Source: an uncultured Chthonomonas sp.
GTDB lineage: Bacteria > Armatimonadota > Chthonomonadetes > Chthonomonadales > Chthonomonadaceae
Assembly: GCA_903859705.1 (NCBI GenBank)
Contig: CAIONQ010000077.1
Location: 62,001-126,000, forward strand
DNA: 64,000 bases
Direction: 5' to 3'
The notes beneath the pieces are model-generated. The model was not told where the DNA came from. It saw nothing but the letters and a program-made list of their open reading frames with translations, and ran no database searches. This document shows, in pieces, positions 51,066 through 59,737 of this stretch (positions are counted from its first letter, which is position 1; every line of letters starts with the position of its first letter). The translations under genes were made by a program, and so were the position numbers.

Positions 51066-52463
51066 ATGGTAGATCCCCGCGTATTCCGAACCTACGATAT
51101 CCGTGCGCTGGTCCCAGATCTTGTAGATGAGTCCAGCATTTACTTCGGTAAGGTCGGCACGCCGGAGTGTTTTCAAGCGTCGTTGCTTCCAGATGGAGTT
51201 GAAGAGATAGGCCGCGGACTGGCCCATTTCTTTGAAGACGATACGATTGTCATTGGATACGATGCCCGCATCTCCAGCCCTTCCTGGGCTGATGCCCTTG
51301 CTGCGGGAATTACGTCCCAGGGTAAAAGCGTGATCAACCTGGGACTTGCCTCTACAGACATCATATACTATGCCTCGGGAAGTATGAACTTGCCTGCTGT
51401 AGAGATCACGGCATCACATTGCACCAAGGAGCTCAACGGTATGAAAATCGTTGGGCCAGGTGCACGGGTGGTTGGCAAGGGATCAGGGATGGATAAGCTC
51501 TCGGATCTGGTAACAGCTGGTGGCTTCACCAATGCTGATTCGCAAGGCAGCATCACCCGGCTCGATATCCTGCCACGGTACATTGATCACGTGATGCAGT
51601 TCGTTCAGGCTGAAGATATTCGGCCGTTCAGAATAGTGGCTGATGCCGGCAATGGTGTGGGTGGCGTCGTTGCACACGAGCTGTTTAAGAGAATGCCACA
51701 GCTTGAAGTTGAAGAGCTTTATTTCGAGCCAGATGGCCGCTTCCCTAACCATGAGGCCAACCCATTTGAACGTGAAAACATTGAACTGCTAATAGAGCGC
51801 GTTCGAGACACGGGAGCCGATTTTGGAGTTGCCTGGGATGGTGACGCGGACAGAGTGTTTTTTGTAGATGAAACCGGCGAGCCGGTTTCTGGCGACTTCA
51901 TTACAACCCTGGTAGCCCGCCACTTCCTGCAGATTGCACCAGGCTCAGCAATTGTTTACGATCTGCGCGCCTCACGAGCCGTTGCCGATTGGGTATCTAA
52001 GCTTGGCGGCACACCGGTTGCAGAGCGGGTAGGTCACTCCTATATCAAGCAAACAATGCGTCGCGAAAATGCAGTTTTTGGCGGAGAAGTATCTGGCCAT
52101 TACTACTTCCGTGACCATTTCTATGCTGATAACGGGTTCATTCCCCTACTCTCCATATTGCAGATGCTCTCAAGCCAGGGAATTGCGCTTAGTGCGCTCG
52201 TTGCAAGCCTTGGTAAGTACTATGTTTCTGGGGAAATCAACTCTACCGTAGCAAGTACAGATGCAGTAATTGCGCGAATTCTGGAAACATACTCAGATGC
52301 CGAAATTGATACTCGCGACGGAATATCGGTAGAGTACGCAGACTGGCACTTTAATGTACGGCCCTCGGCAAACGATCCGCTGGTACGCCTCAATTTGGAG
52401 GCACCTTCTCAGTCTGAGATGGAACGTAGGCGCGATGAGGTTCTAGCTATTATTCGCGCATAA
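51066..52463 (+). CDS. manB: Phosphomannomutase/phosphoglucomutase
   Basis: A 465-residue alpha-D-phosphohexomutase. The four active-site loops are all visible: TASHCTKELNGMK near residue 118 (catalytic phosphoserine), DGDADRVFFVD near 258 (Mg2+ ligands), GGTPVAERVGHSY near 315, and GEVSGHYYFRD near 340. A Cys after TASH (usually Asn) and an inserted residue in the first loop are mild departures. It interconverts mannose-6-P or glucose-6-P with the 1-phosphate for nucleotide-sugar synthesis, feeding glycan assembly. TAGGAG lies 9 nt before ATG 51066. Confidence 0.95.
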   Translation: MVDPRVFRTYDIRALVPDLVDESSIYFGKVGTPECFQASLLPDGVEEIGRGLAHFFEDDTIVIGYDARISSPSWADALAAGITSQGKSVINLGLASTDIIYYASGSMNLPAVEITASHCTKELNGMKIVGPGARVVGKGSGMDKLSDLVTAGGFTNADSQGSITRLDILPRYIDHVMQFVQAEDIRPFRIVADAGNGVGGVVAHELFKRMPQLEVEELYFEPDGRFPNHEANPFERENIELLIERVRDTGADFGVAWDGDADRVFFVDETGEPVSGDFITTLVARHFLQIAPGSAIVYDLRASRAVADWVSKLGGTPVAERVGHSYIKQTMRRENAVFGGEVSGHYYFRDHFYADNGFIPLLSILQMLSSQGIALSALVASLGKYYVSGEINSTVASTDAVIARILETYSDAEIDTRDGISVEYADWHFNVRPSANDPLVRLNLEAPSQSEMERRRDEVLAIIRA

Positions 52464-52519
52464 GACAACACGAGTTGAGACGCTACAGATGTGTAGCACC
52501 CGGTTATCACACAAATAAT

Positions 52520-52562
52520 GAGGCCGGTAATCTGCATATTTGCAGATTACCGGCCTCTTCTA
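52520..52562. terminator. Bidirectional hairpin terminator
   Basis: GAGGCCGGTAATCTGCA (52520-52536) and its exact complement (52541-52557) form a 17-bp stem around TATT. T-rich sequence follows. It separates the phosphohexomutase from the convergent Spy-like gene. Confidence 0.95.
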
Positions 52563-52579
52563 ATTCATGATCCTGTGGA

Positions 52580-53365
52580 TCAGAATGCTGGGCCGTTGCC
52601 GCCACCGCCTGGTGCGCCCTGTCGTCGGCCGCCGCCACCGCCTGGTCCGCCAAAGCCACGTCCCTGCGGATGATCTGCCTTGTACTTATCCAGGGTAGAC
52701 TTCTGGGCCGGCGTCAGTACTGCTGCAGCCTTGTCGCCGTTGGCCTTCATCAGTTCCTGAATCGCCTGGAAGCCACCACCACCGCCGCCGCCATTGCCGC
52801 CGGCTGCGCGCAGTTTCTGCATCTCATCCTGTAACTGCTTCTGAGCTACATCTGCAATAGCTGCGATCTTAGTCTTCTGATCCGCTGTAAGCTTCAGGTC
52901 TGGCAGTACTTCAAGCGGAATACCTACTGTGCGGTAAGCGCTTACGCTCTTAAGGAATGCTACCGATGCCTTGAGCTGATCGGGAGTAAGAACGCCTTCG
53001 ATCGACTTGTTGGTCTCTTCGTTGAGTGCCTGGAACTTCTGCATCATTTCCTGGCGATCTACCTGAGCGCCGGGAGCCGGGCGAAGTGCCTGCATATCCT
53101 TGCGGGACTGATCCTGAATGGCCTGGATCTTTGCCTTCTGAACGGCGCTGAGCTTCAGGCCATCAGCAAGTACAGCCGCAGGTACTGCACTGAGGGTAGC
53201 CGGGCCACCGAAACCGCGACCACCACCCTGACGCCCCTGGCGGCCACCGCCACCACCGCCCGGTGCTGCGCCGGGTGCCTGCTGAGCAAATGAGCTGAGG
53301 CCCATGGTGAGCGCTGCAACTGCCGCGATTGCGACGATGCTAGCTTTCTTCATTTTGATCGACAT
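52580..53365 (-). CDS. Spy/CpxP-like periplasmic protein, glycine-rich
   Basis: A 261-residue exported protein with signal peptide ending SSFAQQ. After a Gly/Arg-rich low-complexity stretch, two LTxxQ-type repeat units occur: LKLSAVQKAKIQAIQDQ with LTPDQLKASV, and LKLTADQKTKIAAIADV with LTPAQKSTL. Helices with LTxxQ motifs are the mark of Spy/CpxP chaperones, which respond to envelope stress and bind misfolded proteins. The C-terminus again is Gly-rich (GGPGGGGGRR). ATG 53365 with AGGAG upstream is chosen; the extra codons upstream are not conserved in style. Hairpins lie in its leader. Confidence 0.82.
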   Translation of the reverse strand: MSIKMKKASIVAIAAVAALTMGLSSFAQQAPGAAPGGGGGGRQGRQGGGRGFGGPATLSAVPAAVLADGLKLSAVQKAKIQAIQDQSRKDMQALRPAPGAQVDRQEMMQKFQALNEETNKSIEGVLTPDQLKASVAFLKSVSAYRTVGIPLEVLPDLKLTADQKTKIAAIADVAQKQLQDEMQKLRAAGGNGGGGGGGFQAIQELMKANGDKAAAVLTPAQKSTLDKYKADHPQGRGFGGPGGGGGRRQGAPGGGGNGPAF

Positions 53366-53405
53366 TGTTTCTCTCCTGTGTGACAGACACTTAAGATGCC
53401 CACAC

Positions 53406-53466
53406 CTGCAATCCAATTTGGATTGCAGCACAGAGCGGGCTATACGGGCATAAAATTAAGCCCGCT
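53406..53466 (-). repeat. Two inverted repeats in the leader of the Spy-like gene
   Basis: CTGCAATCCA/TGGATTGCAG (53406-53428, 3-nt loop) and AGCGGGC/GCCCGCT (53434-53440 with 53460-53466). Neither is followed by a T-run on either strand, so leader structure or operator is more likely than terminator. Confidence 0.55.
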
Positions 53467-53545
53467 GCGAGCATTACAGTATCAGAATACCGGACGACTA
53501 TGAACCAAAAATGAAAACACACAAACCAAAATTCCGTTTGTATAT

Positions 53546-53800
53546 TTAGTCGTCAGAAGATGCGCCGCCATCCACAACATTTCCGCTGTGGGTTGCCTGC
53601 CACCATCTCACTAAGTAAGCACCTACACCGGCGGCTATAACTACGCCAATAATGGAGAACAGCTTACGTTGGGCTGCCAGCGCTGGCTCCGATAAAGCAA
53701 GCTCGTCTTTTTCATCAGCAAATGCTGCCAATGGCAGCGCCATTACAGCCAGTGACGCAGCTGCGCAAACACAGCGGGATCTCAATTTTATTGCGAGCAT
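53546..53800 (-). CDS. Small exported membrane protein, unknown
   Basis: An 84-residue protein with a signal peptide (about 1-28, cleavage after AAFA), a short extracytoplasmic segment, one membrane helix near 48-66 (LFSIIGVVIAAGVGAYLV) and a short acidic tail. No family is recognised; the layout is a small type I membrane protein. It lies between the MgtE-N/CBS gene and the Spy-like gene on the same strand. Confidence 0.65.
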   Translation of the reverse strand: MLAIKLRSRCVCAAASLAVMALPLAAFADEKDELALSEPALAAQRKLFSIIGVVIAAGVGAYLVRWWQATHSGNVVDGGASSDD

Positions 53801-53888
53801 AAGTGGCGAAAACCTCCGAAATAGAATTGTGGATAGTAAGCTCTGACGGAAAATTGCTACCGCGCAGGAGAGGAAGAGGGACTAATCG

Positions 53889-55202
53889 TCAAACGTCGTC
53901 CAGGCTTACGATGGCTGGAACCGGCAGTTTTCGTCGGCGCTCCGGTGGCAGCAGGCGTTCCAGCGTGTCATCAACGGTAATGATGCCCACAAGCCTTTCG
54001 TCTGCACTCACCACGGGTACCGCCAACAAGTTATAGCGGCGGAGTATCTGCGCCACCTGGTTTGCATGATCATCCACATACACATGAATGACGTTTCGAA
54101 CCATGATATCGGATACCATGGTACCTGGTGGTGAAATCACCAGATCCCGTAGGCTTAGTACACCTACAAGCCGTTCTTCCACATCTACGACATACACGTA
54201 GTAAATTGTTTCCGCTTTCGGAGCAAGATTACGCAGGCGATTGATCGTGCGATCACAATCCATGTCTGCGGATATCGATACGAGTTCGGTAGTCATCAAA
54301 CCGCCTGCCGTGTCGTGATCGTACGCAAGCAGCTCCTTAACATCTTCTGCATCTTCTGGATCCATCTGCTCTAACAGGGCATCAGACATTGCATCCGGCA
54401 ATGCTTCAAGCATGTCTGCAGCTTCATCTGGCTCCATTTCATCCAGAATATCTGCCTGCTTTTCCTGATCCAGGTGCCTTAGAATAGCAATCTGCGTTTC
54501 GGTTTCCGCCTCAGCAATAACGTCGGCGGCACTCTCCATGTCCAGGTTTTCAATAACCTCGGCGCCTTCCTGCGGACTCAGCTGCTCGACGATGTCTGCA
54601 ATATCAGCAGGGTGTAGGCGCGCAAGCTTATCATGCGTTACTTTCAACCGCACCGTTGGCGCCGCGGTACCGGGGTCAAGTGTTTGCACATCGTCCCACG
54701 CAATTAGGTTTGAACGCAGAGGGCGATGTATAAGTTTTGCGGCAGCTTCTATGGGCCGGCTTATACTGCCGAACCGCCGCAGCAGCGCTCGGAGGCTGGC
54801 ATCAACGCCTACCACACAATAACTGCCGCCTGTTTCGGCAAGGCGCACATCGTTAACACGCACCACTCGCCGATCCTGCACATCAACAATTTGCCTGTCC
54901 AATACATCCCGGCTTAACCGCACATCCCCATCACCTGGATGATAAGCTGTTATCTCTGAGAGAGGCATTTTGAGCACAATATCGCCAAGAATATCTCCGC
55001 TCCCATTAGGGCCTTCCCTATCGGTTTCAAACAGGAGATCTCCAAACGGTATAAACAACTCCGCTGCACCAGCACGCACCACAAATGCCCGCACGCTTGG
55101 AAGGCGACCGCCAAAAGATGCTATAGCATCAGTTACTTTTCCCAGCACCTTTCCATCGGTGCTGCAGAGGCGTTTATCAAGAATTTGAGTAAGGTACTTC
55201 AC
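53889..55202 (-). CDS. PRC-barrel, MgtE-N and CBS-domain protein without a transport domain
   Basis: A 437-residue cytosolic protein. Residues about 1-140 contain two PRC-barrel-like units; about 185-285 is the MgtE N-terminal helical domain (HPADIADIVEQLSPQEGAEVIENL; here given as HPADIADI and EMEPDEAADML); about 300-420 is a pair of CBS domains (SDIMVRN and VVSADERLVGIITVDD). The channel domain of the magnesium transporter MgtE is absent. Such soluble MgtE-N/CBS proteins occur in many phyla and are thought to regulate ion transport. The start is GTG 55202, placed 6 nt after a -10 box, so the message should be leaderless. Confidence 0.92.
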   Translation of the reverse strand: MKYLTQILDKRLCSTDGKVLGKVTDAIASFGGRLPSVRAFVVRAGAAELFIPFGDLLFETDREGPNGSGDILGDIVLKMPLSEITAYHPGDGDVRLSRDVLDRQIVDVQDRRVVRVNDVRLAETGGSYCVVGVDASLRALLRRFGSISRPIEAAAKLIHRPLRSNLIAWDDVQTLDPGTAAPTVRLKVTHDKLARLHPADIADIVEQLSPQEGAEVIENLDMESAADVIAEAETETQIAILRHLDQEKQADILDEMEPDEAADMLEALPDAMSDALLEQMDPEDAEDVKELLAYDHDTAGGLMTTELVSISADMDCDRTINRLRNLAPKAETIYYVYVVDVEERLVGVLSLRDLVISPPGTMVSDIMVRNVIHVYVDDHANQVAQILRRYNLLAVPVVSADERLVGIITVDDTLERLLPPERRRKLPVPAIVSLDDV

Positions 55203-55208
55203 GGCCCT

Positions 55209-55237
55209 ATTATACCGAGCGTCTCATCCACCGTCAA
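55209..55237 (-). promoter_or_regulatory. Consensus promoter giving a leaderless mRNA for the MgtE-N/CBS gene
   Basis: Minus strand TTGACG (55237-55232), 17-nt spacer, perfect TATAAT (55214-55209), six bases, then GTG at 55202. The geometry equals that of the promoter at 43656-43684. Confidence 0.75.
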
Positions 55238-55251
55238 ACTAACCCAATTAT

Positions 55252-55285
55252 AAAAAAATATGCCGGGCGCATGGCGCCCGGCGTA
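55252..55285 (-). terminator. Intrinsic terminator after the acyl-CoA ligase gene
   Basis: Minus strand ACGCCGGGCGC-CAT-GCGCCCGGCAT stem, then ATTTTTTTATAATT. It lies about 150 nt past the ligase stop at 55436 and just upstream of the promoter of the next gene. Confidence 0.88.
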
Positions 55286-55435
55286 TTCAGAAGCGTTCGG
55301 TGTAAACCGGCACATCTGTAACAGAAAGAAGGGTGATCGTCGCTCGGAGAGTGAGCTACAAGAGTATTGTATAGCAGGGTGTTTAAGGCACCTTTAAGGT
55401 GCGATTAAACGCCCATTAATTATTTCTATTAGGGC

Positions 55436-57004
55436 TTATGCGCCGAGCTCCATCTCGAGCTCCTTCTTAAGAAGGCGCTTTACAACCTTGCCTGTTCCGC
55501 CGCGCGGCAAAGTTTCTCGGAACAGCACCTTTTTCGGCACCTTATAATTTGCGAGACGCTCGCGACAAAATGCCATCACAGCACGCTCGGTAACTGATGT
55601 GCCGGGCTTTAGTACAACCACTGCCGCTACCTCTTCGCCCCGCAGCGCATCTGGCAGGCCAATAACAGCGGCATCGGCAACTGCAGGATGCGTAAATAGC
55701 ACCTCTTCAATTTCCCTTGGGTATACATTGAGCCCAGCAGTTATGATCATGTCTTTCTTGCGGTCAACAATAAACACGTAGCCGTCGGCATCTATCTTGC
55801 CAAGGTCCCCCGTGTGGTACCACCCAGAAGTCATTACTTCCAAGGTTGCTTCTGGCTGATTGAGGTAACCCAGCATTATGTTGTCGCCGCGAACTACTAT
55901 CTCGCCGATCTCATCCGTACCCAGTTCGATATCATTGTCATCAAATATCTTGATTTCGCAACCGGGAAGTGGCAGGCCAACGCTTCCGGGCTTTCGCACT
56001 CCCGTAAGTGGATTGATGGATGTTGCCGGGCTGCACTCGGTTGGGCCATCGCCTTCCAGAATAGGTACGCCAAACCGTGCTTCCACTGCTGCAAGGGTTG
56101 TTACTGGTAACGGCGCCCCACCAGATATCGTCATTCGTAGTGCAGATAGATCGTGCGTGCGTTCTGGCGTGTGCTGCAGCAAACCATGGTACATAGCGGG
56201 CACACCGGCAAATATGGTTACACCATATTTCTCAAGAATGTCCAAAATTCTGCCTGGCACAAAGTTTTCTACCAGCACGGAAGTGCATCCCACCATCAGT
56301 GGTATGTTAAGACATACAGTGCCACTGAAGGAGTGGAATAGCGGAAGAACCGTTATGAATACATCCTTCTTAACGATATCCAGGGCCTGGCGCGCCTGAG
56401 ATACATTGGAATACAGGTTCTTGTGCGAGAGCATCGCCCCCTTGGGGTGGCCAGTAGTTCCTGATGTGTAGATAATGATGGCGCAGCGCTCATCATCCGA
56501 TGGCCCAGTTTCAATAATCTCCGGAGTGCAGGCAAGCGCAGCCGCCCCCTTGACAACGAATTCATTGAAGGTCAGAAAGCCTTCTATCGTGTCTGCATTT
56601 GGGCAATCTTCCCGCTCGCCAACAACAACTATGTTCTTGATTGAAGCTACGGTATCCCTTGCAGTAACAACACCAGCAAGTAGCTGTGGGATGGTTATTA
56701 CAAGCTCGATTGAGGCATCATTCCAGATGTAGCTTAATTCGGCCGGTTTCAGTAGCGGGTTGGCAGGCACAGCCACAATGTCTACCAGTGTCGCACCATA
56801 ATAGCCCAGCACAAACGGTGGGCAGTTTGGCAACAACAGCGCAATTCTACCGCCAGGCTGTATTCCAAGAGTGCGTAGGGCAGCTGCAGTTCGCTGGATG
56901 CTTACCGCAAGTTCCCCGTAACTGAAAATCTGATCCCTGAACACAAGCGCTGTGCTCGCAGGCTGCTCTTGAGCCGTAGAAAGTACAATCTCACCCAGTC
57001 GCAT
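55436..57004 (-). CDS. fadD: Long-chain fatty acid-CoA ligase (acyl-activating enzyme)
   Basis: A 522-residue ANL-superfamily enzyme that adenylates a fatty acid and forms its CoA ester. ATP-binding P-loop IIIYTSGTTGHPKGAM lies near residue 178, the A5 motif and GDGPTECSPATS near 320, the GWYHTGDLGKID/DRKKDMI hinge around 405-425, and the catalytic Lys is in RGGTGKVVKRLL near the C-terminus. The substrate is not fixed by sequence but the whole pattern is of medium/long-chain acyl-CoA ligases. ATG 57004 has AGGAGG 7 nt upstream. A hexamer repeat lies in its upstream region. Confidence 0.92.
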   Translation of the reverse strand: MRLGEIVLSTAQEQPASTALVFRDQIFSYGELAVSIQRTAAALRTLGIQPGGRIALLLPNCPPFVLGYYGATLVDIVAVPANPLLKPAELSYIWNDASIELVITIPQLLAGVVTARDTVASIKNIVVVGEREDCPNADTIEGFLTFNEFVVKGAAALACTPEIIETGPSDDERCAIIIYTSGTTGHPKGAMLSHKNLYSNVSQARQALDIVKKDVFITVLPLFHSFSGTVCLNIPLMVGCTSVLVENFVPGRILDILEKYGVTIFAGVPAMYHGLLQHTPERTHDLSALRMTISGGAPLPVTTLAAVEARFGVPILEGDGPTECSPATSINPLTGVRKPGSVGLPLPGCEIKIFDDNDIELGTDEIGEIVVRGDNIMLGYLNQPEATLEVMTSGWYHTGDLGKIDADGYVFIVDRKKDMIITAGLNVYPREIEEVLFTHPAVADAAVIGLPDALRGEEVAAVVVLKPGTSVTERAVMAFCRERLANYKVPKKVLFRETLPRGGTGKVVKRLLKKELEMELGA

Positions 57005-57049
57005 CAAGCATCCTCCTGAACCAATTCATTCTGTGCCCCACTGCAACAT

Positions 57050-57079
57050 CATTGTCATTGTCATTGTCATTGTCATTGA
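57050..57079. repeat. Tandem hexamer repeat (CATTGT)n
   Basis: Four perfect CATTGT units and one CATTGA in 30 bp, between the stop of the cyclase gene and the acyl-CoA ligase start. Copy number changes would alter the distance between any promoter and the ligase gene. Confidence 0.9.
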
Positions 57080-57099
57080 TCAGCGGGGTAAATGTGCAT

Positions 57100-58896
57100 T
57101 TATGCAGATTGCATTGCGATATCAATAGCATCTGCCACGGTTTTCTGCGATGTTGCCTGCGAATCTTCCACACCGCTTGGCAGCGCTCCGTTGCGGGCGG
57201 GCGGCGCATTTCGACGGTAGAGCTGCGCTGCTGCTGCCAGCATGGCACTGGCACTCTGATGATCGCCATGGCGGGCGCGCAGTGCGGCCAGCTGGCGCAG
57301 AGAATCGGCCATTGCCACTTCATCGCCGCCTTCAAGCGCGGCGCGCAGAGATTCTCGGCTTAGGGCAGCGGCTTGCTCTTCGTTTTGCCTATCAGCAGCC
57401 ACATTGGCGATGCCCTGTATCAATCGTGAAAGGTTAGCTGAAGGCGGGCGTGAAACAGGTTCAGAAACCGTCACCTTTACCTTCTGTGCATTTAACCTCA
57501 TCACTTCTTTGAGCTTTTCAACGCCCGGGCCTGCAGCAGAGTTGAGCACAGGCATCAAGCGCTTTTCTAATTCATCCAGCACGTGTGCTGGAGATAGCCG
57601 ATCCATTAACGAAGCCGCCTTCTCAATGCTATCCGGCACGCCTTCCAGCCACGCTACCAGCTTTGCGGCAGCGGCAGTTTCTACCGGGCTCATTTTGAAA
57701 TCGGGGTTTGCCTCGGCTGCCCTATCCATAAAGAGGCGGCCGGCCTCGGTATCTATACGCTCTGTATCGGCCTGTATCGCTTCGTCTGGCCTCAAATCAA
57801 GTCCGTCGGTGCCATCTGCAGGGATCTGTGCCTTCAGGCCAGTTAGCTGCAAGGTATCAGCACCTTCAAACTGTAGAGAATCCCGAGCAGTTGCGAGGCA
57901 ACGCAGTCCATCGCTGCCAGAAAGTAACTCACGTAATAGCCTGGAAGCGTGTGGAAGGTTGTTTGCATCATCCAGTATCAACAAACAGCGTCGCCCTGCA
58001 AGCCAATCTCGCACCTGATCTACGGGGCTTGAATCTGGCGTCAAGGGTATCCGAATGGCATTAGCAATTGCCTCGGCTGCGGATTGCAGATCCCCTGCCC
58101 TATCCATTTTCACATACCATACTCCATCAGGAAACCAATCTGCATGCGCTGCAGCTGCTTGAAGCGAAAGGCGCGTTTTACCTATGCCAGATGGGCCTGT
58201 AACTGTGAGCAATGGCTTATTGCCCTGAGCCAGGTAGGCAGCAATATGCTCAATCTCCTCAGCGCGGCCAACAAAGCTTGTACTCTGTACTGGTAGGTTA
58301 TTTGGCTGCGGCTCCAGGCTGCGAAGCGGAGGAAATGATCTTGCATCGTACTCGGTGTGTCGCGCTTCGAACATACGTTGCGCAGGGCCCATATCTTTTA
58401 AACGATGCTCACCAAGATCATCAAGATGCACTTTTGCATCCAGTAACCCCTGGGTTTTTGTGGCGGTATCATCGGAAACGAGGATCTGCCCGCCGTGTGC
58501 CGCTTTACAGATATTTGCCGCACGGTTTACAACGGGGCCAAAATAATCAGCACCATGAATTATGGGTTCACCGGTGTGCATACCCATGCGTACGCGGATT
58601 GGGCCGATCTCGGCTGGCCATGGATATTTACTGAGCGCTGCCTGAGCAAATAATGCACAGTGCACAGCCGCGGCGGGATCCTTGAAGGCAACCATGAACG
58701 CGTCGCCTTCCGTCTTAACTTCATATCCCCCGAATCGAGCAAATGCATCGCGCAACACTGCATCGTGCGCCTGCCATATGGGGATGAACCCATCTCCATG
58801 CTCTTCCCAGAGGCGAGACGATCCCACGACATCGGTGAACAAAAGAGTCAGCTCACCCGTTGGAAGGTCCTTCACCATTGTTCGTTCTGTGCTCAC
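57100..58896 (-). CDS. Class III adenylate/guanylate cyclase fused to an NB-ARC/AAA-type ATPase
   Basis: A 598-residue protein. Residues about 12-185 form a class III nucleotidyl cyclase: LLFTDVVGSSRLWEEH (first metal Asp), EVKTEGDAFMVAF (substrate Lys and second Asp) and FGPVVNRAANICKAAHGGQ (transition-state Asn and Arg). The catalytic set looks complete, so it should make cyclic nucleotide. From about 210 an ATPase module with VTGPSGIGKTRLSLQAA (Walker A) and CLLILDDANN (Walker B) follows, then helical repeats. This cyclase-NTPase plan is common in multi-domain regulators. It is the last gene before the hexamer repeat and overlaps nth by 44 bp from its listed start (26 bp from the ATG at 58878). 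Confidence 0.9.
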   Translation of the reverse strand: MSTERTMVKDLPTGELTLLFTDVVGSSRLWEEHGDGFIPIWQAHDAVLRDAFARFGGYEVKTEGDAFMVAFKDPAAAVHCALFAQAALSKYPWPAEIGPIRVRMGMHTGEPIIHGADYFGPVVNRAANICKAAHGGQILVSDDTATKTQGLLDAKVHLDDLGEHRLKDMGPAQRMFEARHTEYDARSFPPLRSLEPQPNNLPVQSTSFVGRAEEIEHIAAYLAQGNKPLLTVTGPSGIGKTRLSLQAAAAHADWFPDGVWYVKMDRAGDLQSAAEAIANAIRIPLTPDSSPVDQVRDWLAGRRCLLILDDANNLPHASRLLRELLSGSDGLRCLATARDSLQFEGADTLQLTGLKAQIPADGTDGLDLRPDEAIQADTERIDTEAGRLFMDRAAEANPDFKMSPVETAAAAKLVAWLEGVPDSIEKAASLMDRLSPAHVLDELEKRLMPVLNSAAGPGVEKLKEVMRLNAQKVKVTVSEPVSRPPSANLSRLIQGIANVAADRQNEEQAAALSRESLRAALEGGDEVAMADSLRQLAALRARHGDHQSASAMLAAAAQLYRRNAPPARNGALPSGVEDSQATSQKTVADAIDIAMQSA

Positions 58897-59581
58897 TTGC
58901 GTACCATCCGCATAGCTCCGAAACCAGACACTCTTTGCATTTCGGGCCTATTGCCCGGCAAACCTGCCTGCCGTGTGTTATTACGGCAACATGGTACCGG
59001 TAAGTTAATTCAGGAGGAACCAGTGCCTGAAGCGCATCATGCGCTTTGGCTTCACCTATCTTCTTCTGTATCAGTCCCAGGCGCCAGGAAACGCGAAAGA
59101 TGTGGGTATCCACAGGCATTACGTTTCGGCCCATAGCGAAGCATAGCACGATGGCAGCGGTTTTTGGCCCAACGCCCGGAAGTGCCATGAGATAGGCCCT
59201 GGCTTCTGCATCTGTCATAGCGTACAGTGCATTTAACGAGTATTCCCCGTGTTCTGCCTTCAGCCTGCGGAGTACGGCCTGAATGCGTGGTGCCTTCATG
59301 TTGGAAAGGCCGCCTCGCCAGATTACTTTTGCCAGATTCTCGGGCGTATCCTGCACCACAAGCTCCCACTCTGCGTAGGCAGCTTTGAGATCACGAAAAG
59401 CTCTCCCGGAGTTGATGTCTGAAGTATGTTGAGAAAGTATACATGCCACAAGCTCATCTACAGGATCGGTGCCCGGTTTCCACTGAGCTACTCCGTATCT
59501 GTTTTCTAAACGAGCCACAATCGCAGTGATTGTCTCAGCAGCCATTACGAGTGGTGGCTGCTCCTGGTTTTTCTCAACCAT
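58853..59581 (-). CDS. nth: Endonuclease III (DNA glycosylase/AP lyase)
   Basis: A 242-residue base-excision repair enzyme for oxidised pyrimidines. The helix-hairpin-helix is LPGVGPKTAAIVL near residue 130 with the catalytic Lys; the catalytic Asp is in MPVDTHIFRVSWRLGL. Four cysteines, Cys-x6-Cys-x2-Cys-x5-Cys (CRAIGPKCKECLVSELC), hold the [4Fe-4S] cluster. The N-terminus is longer than usual; the frame is open to 59689, but ATG 59581 gives a family-like size, and no ribosome site settles it. It precedes the cyclase gene and overlaps it. Confidence 0.93.
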   Translation of the reverse strand: MVEKNQEQPPLVMAAETITAIVARLENRYGVAQWKPGTDPVDELVACILSQHTSDINSGRAFRDLKAAYAEWELVVQDTPENLAKVIWRGGLSNMKAPRIQAVLRRLKAEHGEYSLNALYAMTDAEARAYLMALPGVGPKTAAIVLCFAMGRNVMPVDTHIFRVSWRLGLIQKKIGEAKAHDALQALVPPELTYRYHVAVITHGRQVCRAIGPKCKECLVSELCGWYASEHRTNNGEGPSNG

Positions 59582-59650
59582 TATTGCCAAGTGGCGTATT
59601 CCGCAACAATCATATTGCCGAGATCTGGCAGATTGCGCATCGGTCATGAT

Positions 59651-59691
59651 AAATGTGGCAGTGATTCCAGATAGAAACCACTGCCACATTT
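59651..59691 (-). terminator. Inverted repeat downstream of secA, probable terminator
   Basis: AAATGTGGCAGTG (59651-59663) and CACTGCCACATTT (59679-59691) are perfect 13-bp arms around 15 nt. It lies 47 nt past the secA stop. No long T-run follows, so termination is likely but not certain. Confidence 0.65.
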
Positions 59692-59737
59692 AAGGATAAG
59701 TACTGAACGCGAAACTGAGTATGCAAGAAGCGCTGGC

